Virus record (IMG/VR): IMGVR_UViG_3300045003_000117
Location: 1-39,853 of that record
Direction: 5' to 3' (one strand)
Length of the DNA stretch: 39,853 nucleotides
Source of the DNA: a virus
A program made the translations under genes and the position numbers. Within the stretch, counting starts at the first letter, position 1. Every line of letters begins with the position of its first letter. The notes under the pieces are model-generated. The model saw only the letters and a list, made by a program, of their open reading frames with translations, was not told the DNA's origin and made no database searches. Shown one piece after another: positions 6,620-14,722 of the stretch.

Positions 6620-8809
6620 TTACCTCGACACTGCCATTGGAGACGCAATCTGATCCGGATGAATCATGCCGGCCGGTCCTTGCGGCCGAGGCTGGCCAGG
6701 CTGCGCGCCGGCGCGCGGCGTGCCGGCAACACCCGGCCCTGCTCCACCAGGTACACCGGGCTGCCCTTGCGGCGGCTTCGGTGCCTGTTGCGCCTGAAGC
6801 TTGGCCTGCATGGCCTGCTGATGCTGCTGCACGTGCGCGCGGAACAGCCCAGCCGGATCTCCCGTGAGCTGCGCGGCCTGCAGATGCGCGGCGATGTGCG
6901 CGCGGTCGTCATCGGCCTGATGGATCTCAGCCGGGAGACCGTTGTGCATCATCAGGTTCTCGTCCTGTGGATCGAGGTGGAACAGGTTCCGCTCGTCGAT
7001 CAGGATGCGCGGCGCTACCTCGGGTCCAAAGATCTGCTCCGTGCCGTACTCGAGAATCGGACCGATATTCAGGCGCCGGCCGTCGAGCTGCTGCGGCGGG
7101 ATGCCGCGCAGGACGTTCATCCACGAGATCATCTGCTGCATGCGCTGCAGGTTCTGTTGGTACGACGTGCCGCACCAGCGGAAGAAGTAGCGCTCTCCGA
7201 ACGCCTGCGGCGGGATCGTCTGCAGGTTCGCGCGCGCACCGAGCTCGCCGAGCACCTCGACGGTCAGCTCCTTGGTGCGGAACTGCCGATCGAGCTCGAA
7301 CATCCATTCGAGCAGCGGATTGAGCATCACTTCCTCGTACCGCTTCGCGTTGTCGATGATGTTCGATTCCTGAGACTGCGCCATGGCAGCCATCTGCGCC
7401 TGATTCTTCCGGCCGGCCGGCATCTTTCCGAGCATGGCGTCGTTGACGTCCATGGACTCGTTGATTTCCTGCTTGATGCCCTGGCAGAGCATCATCGCGT
7501 CCTTGTAGAGAGCTGGGAAGTTCGCGAACTTCGTCTTGTTCGGATCCGTCAGCCACACCGCGGCGAGGCCGACCACCATCGACTGGTAGTTCGGATTCGA
7601 AAGCGGGTCCACCATCGTGATCGGCAGCAGGCTGTACTGCGCCGAGTCCTGTCCCATGTTCCAGTAGTCGTTCAGGTTCCACTGCAGGAACTTGACCGGC
7701 TCGATTTTCGAGATGCCGAAGAACGAGCCCGTGATGCGCTCGATCGGCGCCGAGATGATCGGCCGCTTTCCCGACCAGAACGGGTTCCGGATGATCCCGA
7801 GGATCACGTCCTGGCCGGCGAAGTACACGAAACACGGCTCTTTTCCGTTGCCGAGGTCCAGGTTGGTGTGGACCTCGTAAATCAGCGCGTACTTGAACGT
7901 GCCTTCCGTGCGAATGCCGGCGTCGCCGGTGCGCTTCTTCGGCGGTACGTACTTCTCGCGTCCGCCGTCCGGCTTCGCGAGGTTGTCGATCAACTCCTTC
8001 GCCGACACGCCGACGAAGATGCCTTCATCGACGAACCGCTCCACAGCGTCGATCGTCAGGCGCAGCCGGATTGCGGTCGCGGTGGCCTTCTCGATGTCGT
8101 TGCAGGTCGGCGGATAGACGGCCAGATCCTCGGTGGCGAACTGCACGACGTCCGGCCCTTCGGTCGTGACTTCCTTCTCTTCCTTTTCCCAGTCCCAGTC
8201 GTCCTCGTCCGCGGCCAGGTCTTCGATCTCCCCGCCAAGTTCGTGATCTTCGAGGATCGGCGGCTTCTTGATCAGTTCCGTGATCCGGCGCTGCGTGCGT
8301 GTCCAGTCGATATAAAGATTCCACTGCCCGGTCACGTCGCCGGCGATCAGGTCCGCGCGCACGACGTCCTTGATTGCGGCCGAGCGGATGTAATGCTCGA
8401 GCAGGCTGATCTGCGCGAACGGGATGTTTCCGTCCGGGCCGGTCGCTCCGACGTGCTTGTGGTTCACGGGGAAGAGCTGTGCGATCGTGCGCTTCACGCG
8501 CGCATTGACCGCGTTGCGCACTGCGGGGATGTAGCACTGCGAGTTGCCGGAGTACTGCTGGTTCTCGTCCGGCTGAGCGTTGTAGATCGACCAGTACTCG
8601 GTGCACCGATCCATCTGCTCTTGCTTGTTCTCGTAGCACTTCGCGATCTTGGGGTACAGCTTCGCCGCTTCGGTGTAGGCGTCGGAATCGGGCTGGTCGG
8701 CCCAGTTCTCGATCTCTTCGCCGGTCTTCTCAGCGTCGAGAGCCCGCGCGTCCAGTGTTTCGACCGCGGGCTTGTCGTTCTGCTTGTTCGGCTTCTTCGA
8801 GCGGGCCAT
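6620..8809 (-). CDS. portal protein
   Basis: A 729-residue protein that would form the dodecameric DNA entry channel at one capsid vertex. It lies just after the terminase large subunit and before scaffold and capsid, the usual order. The length fits the large podovirus portals of the P22/T7 class. The N-terminal 30 residues are Lys/Asn-rich; the central region has alternating helical and beta segments (RNAVNARVKRTIAQLFP; PIERITGSFFGISKIEP; the helix around QMAAMAQSQESNIIDNAKRY). From about residue 645 the tail is low-complexity Gln, Pro, Gly and Ala. The call relies on context, length and general resemblance. Confidence 0.85.
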   Translation of the reverse strand: MARSKKPNKQNDKPAVETLDARALDAEKTGEEIENWADQPDSDAYTEAAKLYPKIAKCYENKQEQMDRCTEYWSIYNAQPDENQQYSGNSQCYIPAVRNAVNARVKRTIAQLFPVNHKHVGATGPDGNIPFAQISLLEHYIRSAAIKDVVRADLIAGDVTGQWNLYIDWTRTQRRITELIKKPPILEDHELGGEIEDLAADEDDWDWEKEEKEVTTEGPDVVQFATEDLAVYPPTCNDIEKATATAIRLRLTIDAVERFVDEGIFVGVSAKELIDNLAKPDGGREKYVPPKKRTGDAGIRTEGTFKYALIYEVHTNLDLGNGKEPCFVYFAGQDVILGIIRNPFWSGKRPIISAPIERITGSFFGISKIEPVKFLQWNLNDYWNMGQDSAQYSLLPITMVDPLSNPNYQSMVVGLAAVWLTDPNKTKFANFPALYKDAMMLCQGIKQEINESMDVNDAMLGKMPAGRKNQAQMAAMAQSQESNIIDNAKRYEEVMLNPLLEWMFELDRQFRTKELTVEVLGELGARANLQTIPPQAFGERYFFRWCGTSYQQNLQRMQQMISWMNVLRGIPPQQLDGRRLNIGPILEYGTEQIFGPEVAPRILIDERNLFHLDPQDENLMMHNGLPAEIHQADDDRAHIAAHLQAAQLTGDPAGLFRAHVQQHQQAMQAKLQAQQAPKPPQGQPGVPGGAGPGVAGTPRAGAQPGQPRPQGPAGMIHPDQIASPMAVSR

Positions 8810-8816
8810 GGGGGGA

Positions 8817-8999
8817 TTAGCCGATCACCTTGCCGCGGAGCTTGCGCTCGAGCGAAGTGCCGGTGCCGCGATCACGCGGCGTGCGCTTCGGCCGATCATC
8901 CACGTTCGGCTTCTTCGCGGTCTTCTCGGCGAAGAAGTCACCGACCGGGCGCGATTCGGAGCGCGTGCCCTGGAATTCGCGGCGCTTCTTCACGATCAC
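8817..8999 (-). CDS. small basic hypothetical protein (60 aa)
   Basis: Not recognised. A short, strongly basic protein (many Lys and Arg, with Asp/Glu) beginning with a GTG codon that overlaps the stop of the preceding small gene as GTGA; an in-frame GTG two codons later is an alternative. It ends seven bases before the portal ATG. Compact coupling to neighbours on both sides argues that it is real. The function is unknown. Confidence 0.55.
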   Translation of the reverse strand: MIVKKRREFQGTRSESRPVGDFFAEKTAKKPNVDDRPKRTPRDRGTGTSLERKLRGKVIG

Positions 9000-9163
9000 A
9001 GACCCGGCTTGTGCAGCTTTTCGCGCATCGGGCCGCCCGACATGCGCTCGCCGACCTTCTCGGCCTTGCCGTACGCGCCGCCCTGCTGCTTGCCCTTGTA
9101 GAAGTCCGACGGGCGCTGCGACGGCGCCTTGGGCGTGATTTTGCGATCGACTGCCATGTTCAT
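8996..9163 (-). CDS. small basic hypothetical protein after terminase (55 aa)
   Basis: Not recognised. Starts with an ATG that overlaps the terminase stop as ATGA; a second ATG lies two codons downstream. The sequence begins MNMAVDRKITPK and is rich in Lys, Gly and Gln, without membrane segments. The stop is overlapped by the GTG of the next small gene. The arrangement of terminase, two tiny basic genes and portal suggests accessory roles in packaging, but nothing in the sequence proves this. Confidence 0.6.
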   Translation of the reverse strand: MNMAVDRKITPKAPSQRPSDFYKGKQQGGAYGKAEKVGERMSGGPMREKLHKPGL

Positions 9164-11163
9164 CTCCGCGGCAAAGTGGTCAGGTAGCTCACGCCCTGCG
9201 GGTTGACGCCCATGTTCATGCCTTCCGGCAAGACGTCCGCGCGCTGCGAGCAGATCACGTACACGGCCGCTTCGAGCCCCTCGATGAGGGTGCGATGCGG
9301 ACCAGTCTCGGGGAGGCTACTTTTATTTCCCGCACGGTCCACCGGGTAGCAGTACCCGCCGGCCATGGCGTTCAGCGTGTGCGTGGCGCCGTCCGTGTCG
9401 ACCTGGAACAGGCGGCGCGCCTTGGCTTCGGTGCGGATCAGCGGCGACAGCGCGCCGCGCGCGACGTTCACGTACGCGCCGCGCATCGGGTGCATGTTCG
9501 CCGCGCGCAGCGCCTGCACGATCGGCATGCGCTCGGCCTGGTCGAGCACGTCGGCCGGCAGCCACGCCGTCACGCGTGCGCGCGGAAAGGCGGCGCGCAC
9601 CAGCTGCGCGACGTCCGGCACCGCCTCCTTGGATGGCACCGGCGAGATCCAGTCCGCGACCACCACGACGCGCTGTCCCTCGATACACACGAGCGCGGCC
9701 GTCGTCTCGGTCGCCGTGGCATGGAACGCCAGCGCAAGTGGATGCTGCTGACTCGGCTCGTATTCGCTCACGAGGTTCCACTGTCCGAAGTCCTCATACA
9801 CGGGCGCGCCCGCGAACACGCGCTGGAAGTACGCGAGCGCGTTCAGGATGTCGCGCCGCCCGCTGGGGAAGTTCAGGATCTCCGCGACCAGCTTCGGGTG
9901 TTGCCCCTGGCCGCCGACCAGCACGATGTCGCCGGCCTCGAAAAAGGGCTGCATGCCCATGATGAACTGCGTCTTGTCGCGGTCCTGCGGCGCCGTGAGC
10001 GGGCGCAGCGCGAGCGTCACGCCGCGCCGGAGCATTTCCGCGCGCATCGGTTGCAGCAACCACTCGTCGAGCGAGTTCTTCTCGATCGCCACCGCGGCGT
10101 TGCCGTAGCGCGCGGAAGTCTTGAACGCGTCGTCGATCACCTCGTCCGGCTTCCAGAACTCGCCCGAGCTCGCATGCACGTAGATCTTCGTGCCCAGACG
10201 GCTGACCACCACGCGCCCGGTCCGGTCGCTCTTCTTCACGTCCGTCGTGCGCGCGGGGTCCGTGATCACCACCTTCGGCAGCCACGGCGCGGGGTCGACC
10301 GGGCACTCCCGGATATGCTCACCTTCGAACGGTTTGTCCTGACTGCCGATCGCCATGAGCATGTACTCCTGCAGGAACCCGCGCAGCTGCCCGGCACGCT
10401 CGGCCTCGTCGCGTTTGCGCCGAATCCATTCCATCGGATACCGTTCCGGCCACGTCGCGCGCGCCTCGGGATCGTCGATATCGCGGTCGCAGATCGGGTA
10501 GCGCCGGCTCGTCCAGTCCGAGTTCTCGCGCAGACGCGTGATCATGCAGTCCTCGGCGAGCGGCGTGCCCGTGACGCGGATCTTGCCCTTGACCTTGTCC
10601 ATGGCCGGCATCAGCTCGAGGTAGAGCTTCTTCATCGTCGCGTCAACGGCCGCCTTCGACTTCACGCGCTCGGCATTCTCCAGGTCGTCGATATACGCGC
10701 GATCCGGACGCAGGTCGTGCCACTTGAACCCGCGCCACTCTTCCTCGTAGCCGTGCGCCTCGAGCAGCACGCCGTTGGCGAGCTCCATCTGGTTCTCGTT
10801 CCACACGCGACCGGCCTGCTTCAACTTCCCGAAAAGCCCGAGCAGCTTCATGTTGCGCGCGGCTTCAAACTTGATCGCCTCGAGACGCTGGCACGCCTTC
10901 GTGTAGGTTTCGCCGAGGATCAGGCAGTAGCCGAAGTTGCCGAAAGCCGCTTCGAGCAGCAAGAACTCTTCCGACAGCGTCGACTTCGCACCCTCGCGGA
11001 ACATCTCGATCAGCACGAATTCGTCCTGGCTGCGCCAGAGATCCATGATCTCGACGTGGCACGGCGGGGATGCCTGCGGGTGGCGGTGCGCGAACACCAT
11101 CGCCGAGCCGAGGGCACGGTCGTCGGATATAGCTTTGAGAAGGGCGGCGTCGGTCAGCGACAT
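9160..11163 (-). CDS. terminase large subunit with long C-terminal extension
   Basis: A 667-residue packaging motor. Walker A is REGAKST (residues 56-62), a variant in which the usual Gly before Lys is Ala; Walker B is AYIDDLE (156-162). The nuclease domain has acidic residues Asp302 (VVITDPARTTD), Glu361 (VAIEKNSLDEW) and Asp438 (GRRDILNALAY). After about residue 450 there are some 215 further residues, beyond the usual length of 450-560, beginning around AFHATATETTAALVC and resembling a second RNase H-like beta sheet. I chose ATG 11163; an in-frame TTG lies at 11178. It is the first gene of the packaging and head block. Confidence 0.92.
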   Translation of the reverse strand: MSLTDAALLKAISDDRALGSAMVFAHRHPQASPPCHVEIMDLWRSQDEFVLIEMFREGAKSTLSEEFLLLEAAFGNFGYCLILGETYTKACQRLEAIKFEAARNMKLLGLFGKLKQAGRVWNENQMELANGVLLEAHGYEEEWRGFKWHDLRPDRAYIDDLENAERVKSKAAVDATMKKLYLELMPAMDKVKGKIRVTGTPLAEDCMITRLRENSDWTSRRYPICDRDIDDPEARATWPERYPMEWIRRKRDEAERAGQLRGFLQEYMLMAIGSQDKPFEGEHIRECPVDPAPWLPKVVITDPARTTDVKKSDRTGRVVVSRLGTKIYVHASSGEFWKPDEVIDDAFKTSARYGNAAVAIEKNSLDEWLLQPMRAEMLRRGVTLALRPLTAPQDRDKTQFIMGMQPFFEAGDIVLVGGQGQHPKLVAEILNFPSGRRDILNALAYFQRVFAGAPVYEDFGQWNLVSEYEPSQQHPLALAFHATATETTAALVCIEGQRVVVVADWISPVPSKEAVPDVAQLVRAAFPRARVTAWLPADVLDQAERMPIVQALRAANMHPMRGAYVNVARGALSPLIRTEAKARRLFQVDTDGATHTLNAMAGGYCYPVDRAGNKSSLPETGPHRTLIEGLEAAVYVICSQRADVLPEGMNMGVNPQGVSYLTTLPRR

Positions 11164-11297
11164 TTCACGAACTCGCAATTTTTCGCACGTAGAGGTTTTT
11201 CCGGTGCGCGGATGGGTGAGGGGGTCTGCAAAATTTCGTCACCCCCGTCCGTGGGGCCTCTAGGGACCCCAAAGTTAGGATTTTGAAAGTATTGGTT

Positions 11298-11316
11298 GAG
11301 AATGACTCTCATTCAC
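11298..11316. promoter_or_regulatory. Fur-box-like inverted repeat
   Basis: The 19 bases contain GAATGA-CTC-TCATTC as a perfect inverted repeat and match the classical Fur consensus GATAATGATAATCATTATC at 13 of 19 positions by my alignment. A weak minus-strand promoter can be drawn across it (minus 10 AATACT at 11293-11288). This would place a repressor site in front of the terminase gene. The resemblance may be chance. Confidence 0.35.
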
Positions 11317-11483
11317 ACCCCGAACCCTATCGAACCGCCGATAACGCTAATTATGTCAACTCGCCTTGCATCGCACCAACTGAATGGAATCAATGACTTA
11401 CGGCAATCAGGCGCGGAATAGTGCATTTCGCTGTATTTGTGCACCGCACAAAGTAATGGTACTGAAAGGCAAGTTTCACGTTT

Positions 11484-11512
11484 GTAATGTGGCGAATGCT
11501 TAACGCTGTCAA
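11484..11512 (-). promoter_or_regulatory. candidate late promoter (minus strand)
   Basis: TTGACA at 11512-11507 followed by 17 bases and CATTAC at 11489-11484. The minus 35 is perfect, the minus 10 matches only three of six bases, so an activator would probably be needed. It points toward the terminase gene, whose ATG is about 320 bases away. Confidence 0.35.
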
Positions 11513-11642
11513 GGTTTTTGGGCGGCGCACACCACCCTCTTCCTCCATCCCAGCCGGGTCGCCCCGACAGCCCAAGCCACGCGCGCGAACGGCGACAGAA
11601 CACCATTTTTTCCCGATCCCCATCCGCCTTATCCTCGCGCCC

Positions 11643-11822
11643 ATGCTCTACGCCATCCTCTCTCCCGACCGCGACGCCCCGTGGGGCTACTACGCCTGCG
11701 AGCGCGTGCCGACGCTCGAGGAGCTCGCCGACCACATGGCGCGCACCGAGGGCCTGCCCTCGCGCGACGACTGGCTCGAGCGCAATCACGTCGACTTCCT
11801 CGGCTGGGCGCCGGTGCACTGA
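11643..11822 (+). CDS. small plus-strand orphan protein (59 aa)
   Basis: Not recognised. The frame encodes MLYAILSPDRDAPWGYYACE at its start, then an acidic helical segment, ending DFLGWAPVH. Third positions are almost all G or C and the amino acid mix looks natural, which is the main reason to believe it. It is the only plus-strand gene inside a minus-strand region and overlaps the zinc-ribbon gene tail-to-tail by 37 bases. No clear ribosome site precedes the ATG. It might be a moron gene with its own promoter in the AT-rich region upstream, or a chance frame. Confidence 0.5.
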   Translation: MLYAILSPDRDAPWGYYACERVPTLEELADHMARTEGLPSRDDWLERNHVDFLGWAPVH

Positions 11823-11917
11823 GCGCAGCGCCACGGCCAGCGGCCCCGCACGATCTCGAGCAGCGGCACCTGGTACTCGCGCTTGCACCCCGGGCAGCGG
11901 ATCGTCCACGGCTTCAT
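11786..11917 (-). CDS. tiny zinc-ribbon protein (43 aa)
   Basis: Two CxxC pairs, CPGC (residues 8-11) and CAQC (about 31-34), separated by about 20 residues, form a probable four-Cys zinc ribbon with Arg- and Trp-rich surroundings. Its ATG overlaps the stop of the winged-helix gene as ATGA, so the two are expressed together. Position directly upstream of the terminase and late genes suggests transcriptional control, for example an antiterminator or late activator partner. It is too small for a confident family assignment. Confidence 0.6.
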   Translation of the reverse strand: MKPWTIRCPGCKREYQVPLLEIVRGRWPWRCAQCTGAQPRKST

Positions 11918-12210
11918 CGTGCACCTCGCACCATGGCGTCGATCGTGCGCGCCACCTCCCTGATCGGCATCGGCACGGCGCGCTCCATCACCGGCGGCAA
12001 CGGCTTGCCTGTCCTCACGAACAGCCTTGGCCGGCGTCCCTGCGCCACGCCTCGGCGATTCACCGTGAGCTCGGCACGGCACACATACCCCTCGGCGCAG
12101 AGCAGCTTCAGGTACTTGCACACGCTCGGCAGCAATATCCCCGTCGCATCCGAGATCTGAAGCTCGGTCCTCTTGCCCTCTTCGAGCACTTTGCATATCC
12201 GGCGACACAT
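11914..12210 (-). CDS. winged-helix DNA-binding protein (about 98 aa)
   Basis: Residues about 2-50 read as a winged helix: CRRICKVLEEGKRTELQI, then a recognition helix ILLPSVCKYLKLLCAEGYV, then a basic wing (NRRGVAQGRRPRLF). The C-terminal 30 residues are helical. I chose the ATG at 12210 because the domain begins there and AAGGG lies just upstream; an ATG at 12246 with AGGGG is an alternative. It follows the primase-helicase in the leftward operon and precedes the zinc ribbon. A role in late gene control is plausible from location; no target site is proven. Confidence 0.65.
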   Translation of the reverse strand: MCRRICKVLEEGKRTELQISDATGILLPSVCKYLKLLCAEGYVCRAELTVNRRGVAQGRRPRLFVRTGKPLPPVMERAVPMPIREVARTIDAMVRGAR

Positions 12211-12314
12211 CGTCCCTTCCCTTTCCATTCCACCCAACGAGATCATTTCCATCCCCTGAACGTGCAAAACAATCCGCGTTCAGGCCATCAGCAGAAACCA
12301 ACCAATTCGCAATT

Positions 12315-12329
12315 TTTTACGTAGTCCTA
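12315..12329. repeat. 15-bp dispersed repeat, copy A
   Basis: Reads TTTTACGTAGTCCTA on plus; its reverse complement occurs exactly at 20004-20018. In both places the motif TAGGACTACGTAAAA lies upstream of a gene start and in the direction of that gene (winged-helix gene here, HNH gene there). A looser relative lies at 11170-11192 upstream of the terminase. It may be a regulatory site. Confidence 0.5.
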
Positions 12330-12350
12330 TCCACTCAGACCGCATCCGGA

Positions 12351-12460
12351 GCGCCTCAACGCCTCATGCCTATAGGCATTTGAGGCGTTTGAGGCGCTTC
12401 ACCGGTTTTTGCCTCAGTGCCTCAAATGTCATCTGAGGCACCTTGAGGCACTGAGGCACG
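12351..12460. other. GCCTCA/TGAGGC repeat cluster, candidate replication origin
   Basis: Nine copies of GCCTCA or its complement lie within 105 bases, at 12353, 12361, 12381, 12390, 12411, 12419, 12434, 12444 and 12452. They are arranged as two large inverted repeats: one centred on the 12-bp palindrome TGCCTATAGGCA (12367-12378), the other with 16-base arms starting at 12410 and ending at 12457. The cluster spans the 3' end and downstream of the primase-RepA helicase gene. Iterons and hairpins beside a RepA-type helicase-primase suggest an origin. A strong transcription-pausing or terminator structure is the main alternative. Confidence 0.5.
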
Positions 12461-14449
12461 CACTTTCCCGTCGAACACGTCAAAAATTTCAAGTTTGTTC
12501 GCGCCGGTAATCCACCGCCGCACGTTGTACCGCGCGCGGTGATCCGCCTCGGGTTGCCCTTCGAGCGCCCGGTCGATGACCTTTTCGACCTCGACCCAGC
12601 CGTCGTCGGAGAACTCCGCGAGCTCCAGGTAGGCGTCCAGCGCCCGCGCCGCTACCGCGCTGCGCGGCTTCTGCGCCGCTGCTGCGGGCCGCTCGTCGGA
12701 GGGAGCCGCGACGGCCGAGTAGACGACCTCCTCGTCCTCGTCCTTGCCGACCTCGACCGACGTCAGCGTGAAGCCGAATTCGGTGCCGTCGATGTCGTCC
12801 TTGGCCTTGGTGAGCTTGACGCAGCGCCACGGCGTTTCCAGGTGGCGCGTCACCGACAGCTCGAAGTCCGCGGCGGCGCGTAGCGTCGACGAGCCACGCA
12901 CGCCCCGCTCGGCGTCCTTGCCCGCGTGGGCGATCACGATTACCATGCAGCCCGTTGCGCGGCCGAGCGCGTGGCAGTTCTCGATGACCTGGCTCATGTC
13001 TTTGGCCGAGTTTTCCTCGACGCCCGGGATCGAGCGCGACAGCGTGTCGATGAAGATCACGCCGCGCTCCTTCCGGGCAATCTCGTTGATGTCCTCGGCC
13101 GCCTTGACCCAGCCGTTTTTTGCGTACAGGTTGATCGCGCGCTCGCGCGTGTAGAAAGGCACCGCGCCGGTCACGCCGTGATGGCGGGCCCAGGCTTTCA
13201 CGCGGCGGCGCACGCCGTGCGCGCCCTCGGCCGCGACGTAGAACACCCGGCGCTGCTTGGTCTTGCGACCGCGCCAGCTGCGGCCAAGCGCAAGGTGAAA
13301 TCCAAGGTCGATCGCCGCGAACGATTTGCCGGCGCCGGGCGCTCCAAACACGATGCCAAAGTCGGCGTCGGGCACCACCCCTTTGATGAGGTCCGGCTTG
13401 ATCGCCTCTTCGGCGCGCTCGAGCGCCGGCTGGAACGAGTTGATGCGACCTTCCGGCTCGTCCGGCTCCAGCACGTCGAATTCGTCGGCGATCGGTTCTT
13501 CCCAGCCGTAGTCGCGCGCGGCGATGTGCAGGATCGAGCGGGCCGTGATCAGCTCGTCGTGGTTGTCGTGGACGTATTGCCACACGCGCGCGTCGAGGAA
13601 CTGGGCGTCGTATTTCGTCGACCGGGCCGAGAACTCGTGCGCGAGTTGCCGCCCCTCGTCGGATCCCTGCGTCGCATGGTGGATGCCGAAGATGACGTTG
13701 CGCCAGCTGTCGTAGTCGAGCTCGAACTCCCCGGAATTGGGAATCGCGTCGAGCGCGGACTTCAGCAGCTGCAGCTCGACCGGCACGTCGGACGACGAAA
13801 CCGGTTCGCGCGGCTCCGGCGGCGCGAGCGGCACGGCCGGGCTGGCCGGCCACTCCATGCTCGCCGCCCATTCGCGCGGCATGTCGTCGAGCTCGAACGG
13901 GTCGAGCGGAACGGAAGCGCCCGCGAGTGGGAGAACGAACATATTGCCGTACCCATCCTCGGGTACGCTGTCCTGCTTCGGGAACACCTCGATCTCGCCG
14001 GCCGCGACGCCGGCCGGGCCGTCCGTGAAGCCGGCGGCGGCCAGGGCGGCGCGCATGAAGGTGCGCACGCTGCGCGCATCCTGCGGCGCATCCCAGAGGA
14101 CATAGACGTGGATCCCCGCGCCGCCCGACGAGCGGAACGGCAGCGGTTTCAGGCCGCGCGCCTCGAGCGCTTGCATCAGCGCCAGCGCAGCGGATTGCAT
14201 CTCGGGCCACGGCGTCTCGCCGTGGTGGGCGTCCAGATCGAACAGCGCGACGCGCGTCGTGGAAGACCCGGGCTCCATCGGGTAGACACCGTACGCGGGG
14301 CCGCCATTCACGTGGCGGGCCAGGCGGTCGGCGGTCAGTGGCGACTTGACGCGGCGCGGGGCGCCCTGGGGGCGCTTAACGCAGCACGTGGATGTACGCA
14401 CGCGCGAGACGATCGGCGCCAGTGCGCCGACGAGAAGGTTATTGGGCAT
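12422..14449 (-). CDS. AEP primase-RepA-like helicase fusion
   Basis: A 675-residue replication protein. Residues about 40-190 look like an archaeo-eukaryotic primase domain: FDLD (70-73) supplies two catalytic Asp, and SSGGAGIHVYV (107-117) carries the conserved His. Residues about 224-315 resemble the PriCT-2 helical domain (DYDSWRNVIFGIHHAT). Residues about 355-570 are a RecA-fold ATPase of the RepA/AAA_25 type, with Walker A GAPGAGKS (369-376) and Walker B VIFIDTL (464-470). ATG at 14449, 51 bases after the Cro-like gene. It should prime and unwind DNA for the DNA polymerase encoded in the opposite operon. The C-terminal codons run through the GCCTCA repeats. Confidence 0.88.
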   Translation of the reverse strand: MPNNLLVGALAPIVSRVRTSTCCVKRPQGAPRRVKSPLTADRLARHVNGGPAYGVYPMEPGSSTTRVALFDLDAHHGETPWPEMQSAALALMQALEARGLKPLPFRSSGGAGIHVYVLWDAPQDARSVRTFMRAALAAAGFTDGPAGVAAGEIEVFPKQDSVPEDGYGNMFVLPLAGASVPLDPFELDDMPREWAASMEWPASPAVPLAPPEPREPVSSSDVPVELQLLKSALDAIPNSGEFELDYDSWRNVIFGIHHATQGSDEGRQLAHEFSARSTKYDAQFLDARVWQYVHDNHDELITARSILHIAARDYGWEEPIADEFDVLEPDEPEGRINSFQPALERAEEAIKPDLIKGVVPDADFGIVFGAPGAGKSFAAIDLGFHLALGRSWRGRKTKQRRVFYVAAEGAHGVRRRVKAWARHHGVTGAVPFYTRERAINLYAKNGWVKAAEDINEIARKERGVIFIDTLSRSIPGVEENSAKDMSQVIENCHALGRATGCMVIVIAHAGKDAERGVRGSSTLRAAADFELSVTRHLETPWRCVKLTKAKDDIDGTEFGFTLTSVEVGKDEDEEVVYSAVAAPSDERPAAAAQKPRSAVAARALDAYLELAEFSDDGWVEVEKVIDRALEGQPEADHRARYNVRRWITGANKLEIFDVFDGKVRASVPQGASDDI

Positions 14450-14500
14450 CGTGACGCGGCTCGTTCAGGTGTTTTGTTTCGCGGCTGAAACACCGCGCGT

Positions 14501-14692
14501 TCACGACGCCGCCTGCTCGTTGGCGTTGAAGTGCTTTTGCAGCTTCTCCAGCACGAGCACGCCGGGATTCGGGATTCGCCCCTGGGCGAACTTGATCAGC
14601 CACCAGTAGGAGATGCCCGTCTCCCGGCTGATACGCGGCCATTCGCCCTTGCGGGCGAGCAATTCGGTTTTCACCACGGTAACGAGGGACAT
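14501..14692 (-). CDS. Cro-like helix-turn-helix repressor (63 aa)
   Basis: A small DNA-binding protein: residues about 17-40 (WPRISRETGISYWWLIKFAQ) form a helix-turn-helix, followed by a short helix (LVLEKLQKHF). It is transcribed away from the cI-like gene and preceded by AAGGA seven bases before the ATG. Two operators lie in the 99-base divergent region. By analogy with lambda it would be the lytic repressor and first gene of the leftward operon. It could instead act as an activator; direct evidence is lacking. Confidence 0.75.
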   Translation of the reverse strand: MSLVTVVKTELLARKGEWPRISRETGISYWWLIKFAQGRIPNPGVLVLEKLQKHFNANEQAAS

Positions 14693-14722
14693 AGCAACTT
14701 CCTTGGTATGGGACTTGCTCGA

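Larger units (their letters stand above)
11164..11642. other. 479-bp intergenic control region before the terminase
   Basis: No convincing gene is seen here. It is much more AT-rich than its surroundings and contains a Fur-box-like palindrome (11298-11316), a perfect TTGACA on the minus strand at 11512-11507, a motif at 11170-11192 that resembles one at 12304-12324, and long T and A runs. It lies at the start of the minus-strand late block and upstream of a small plus-strand gene, so it probably holds the late promoter and perhaps a second promoter in the other direction. Confidence 0.6.

Noticed and set aside
12351-12430. Simple intrinsic terminator for the primase-helicase gene
   Set aside because: The hairpins are strong but no T run follows on the minus strand directly after a stem, and the repeats extend into the gene; an origin-like element explains the layout better, though a transcription effect cannot be excluded.
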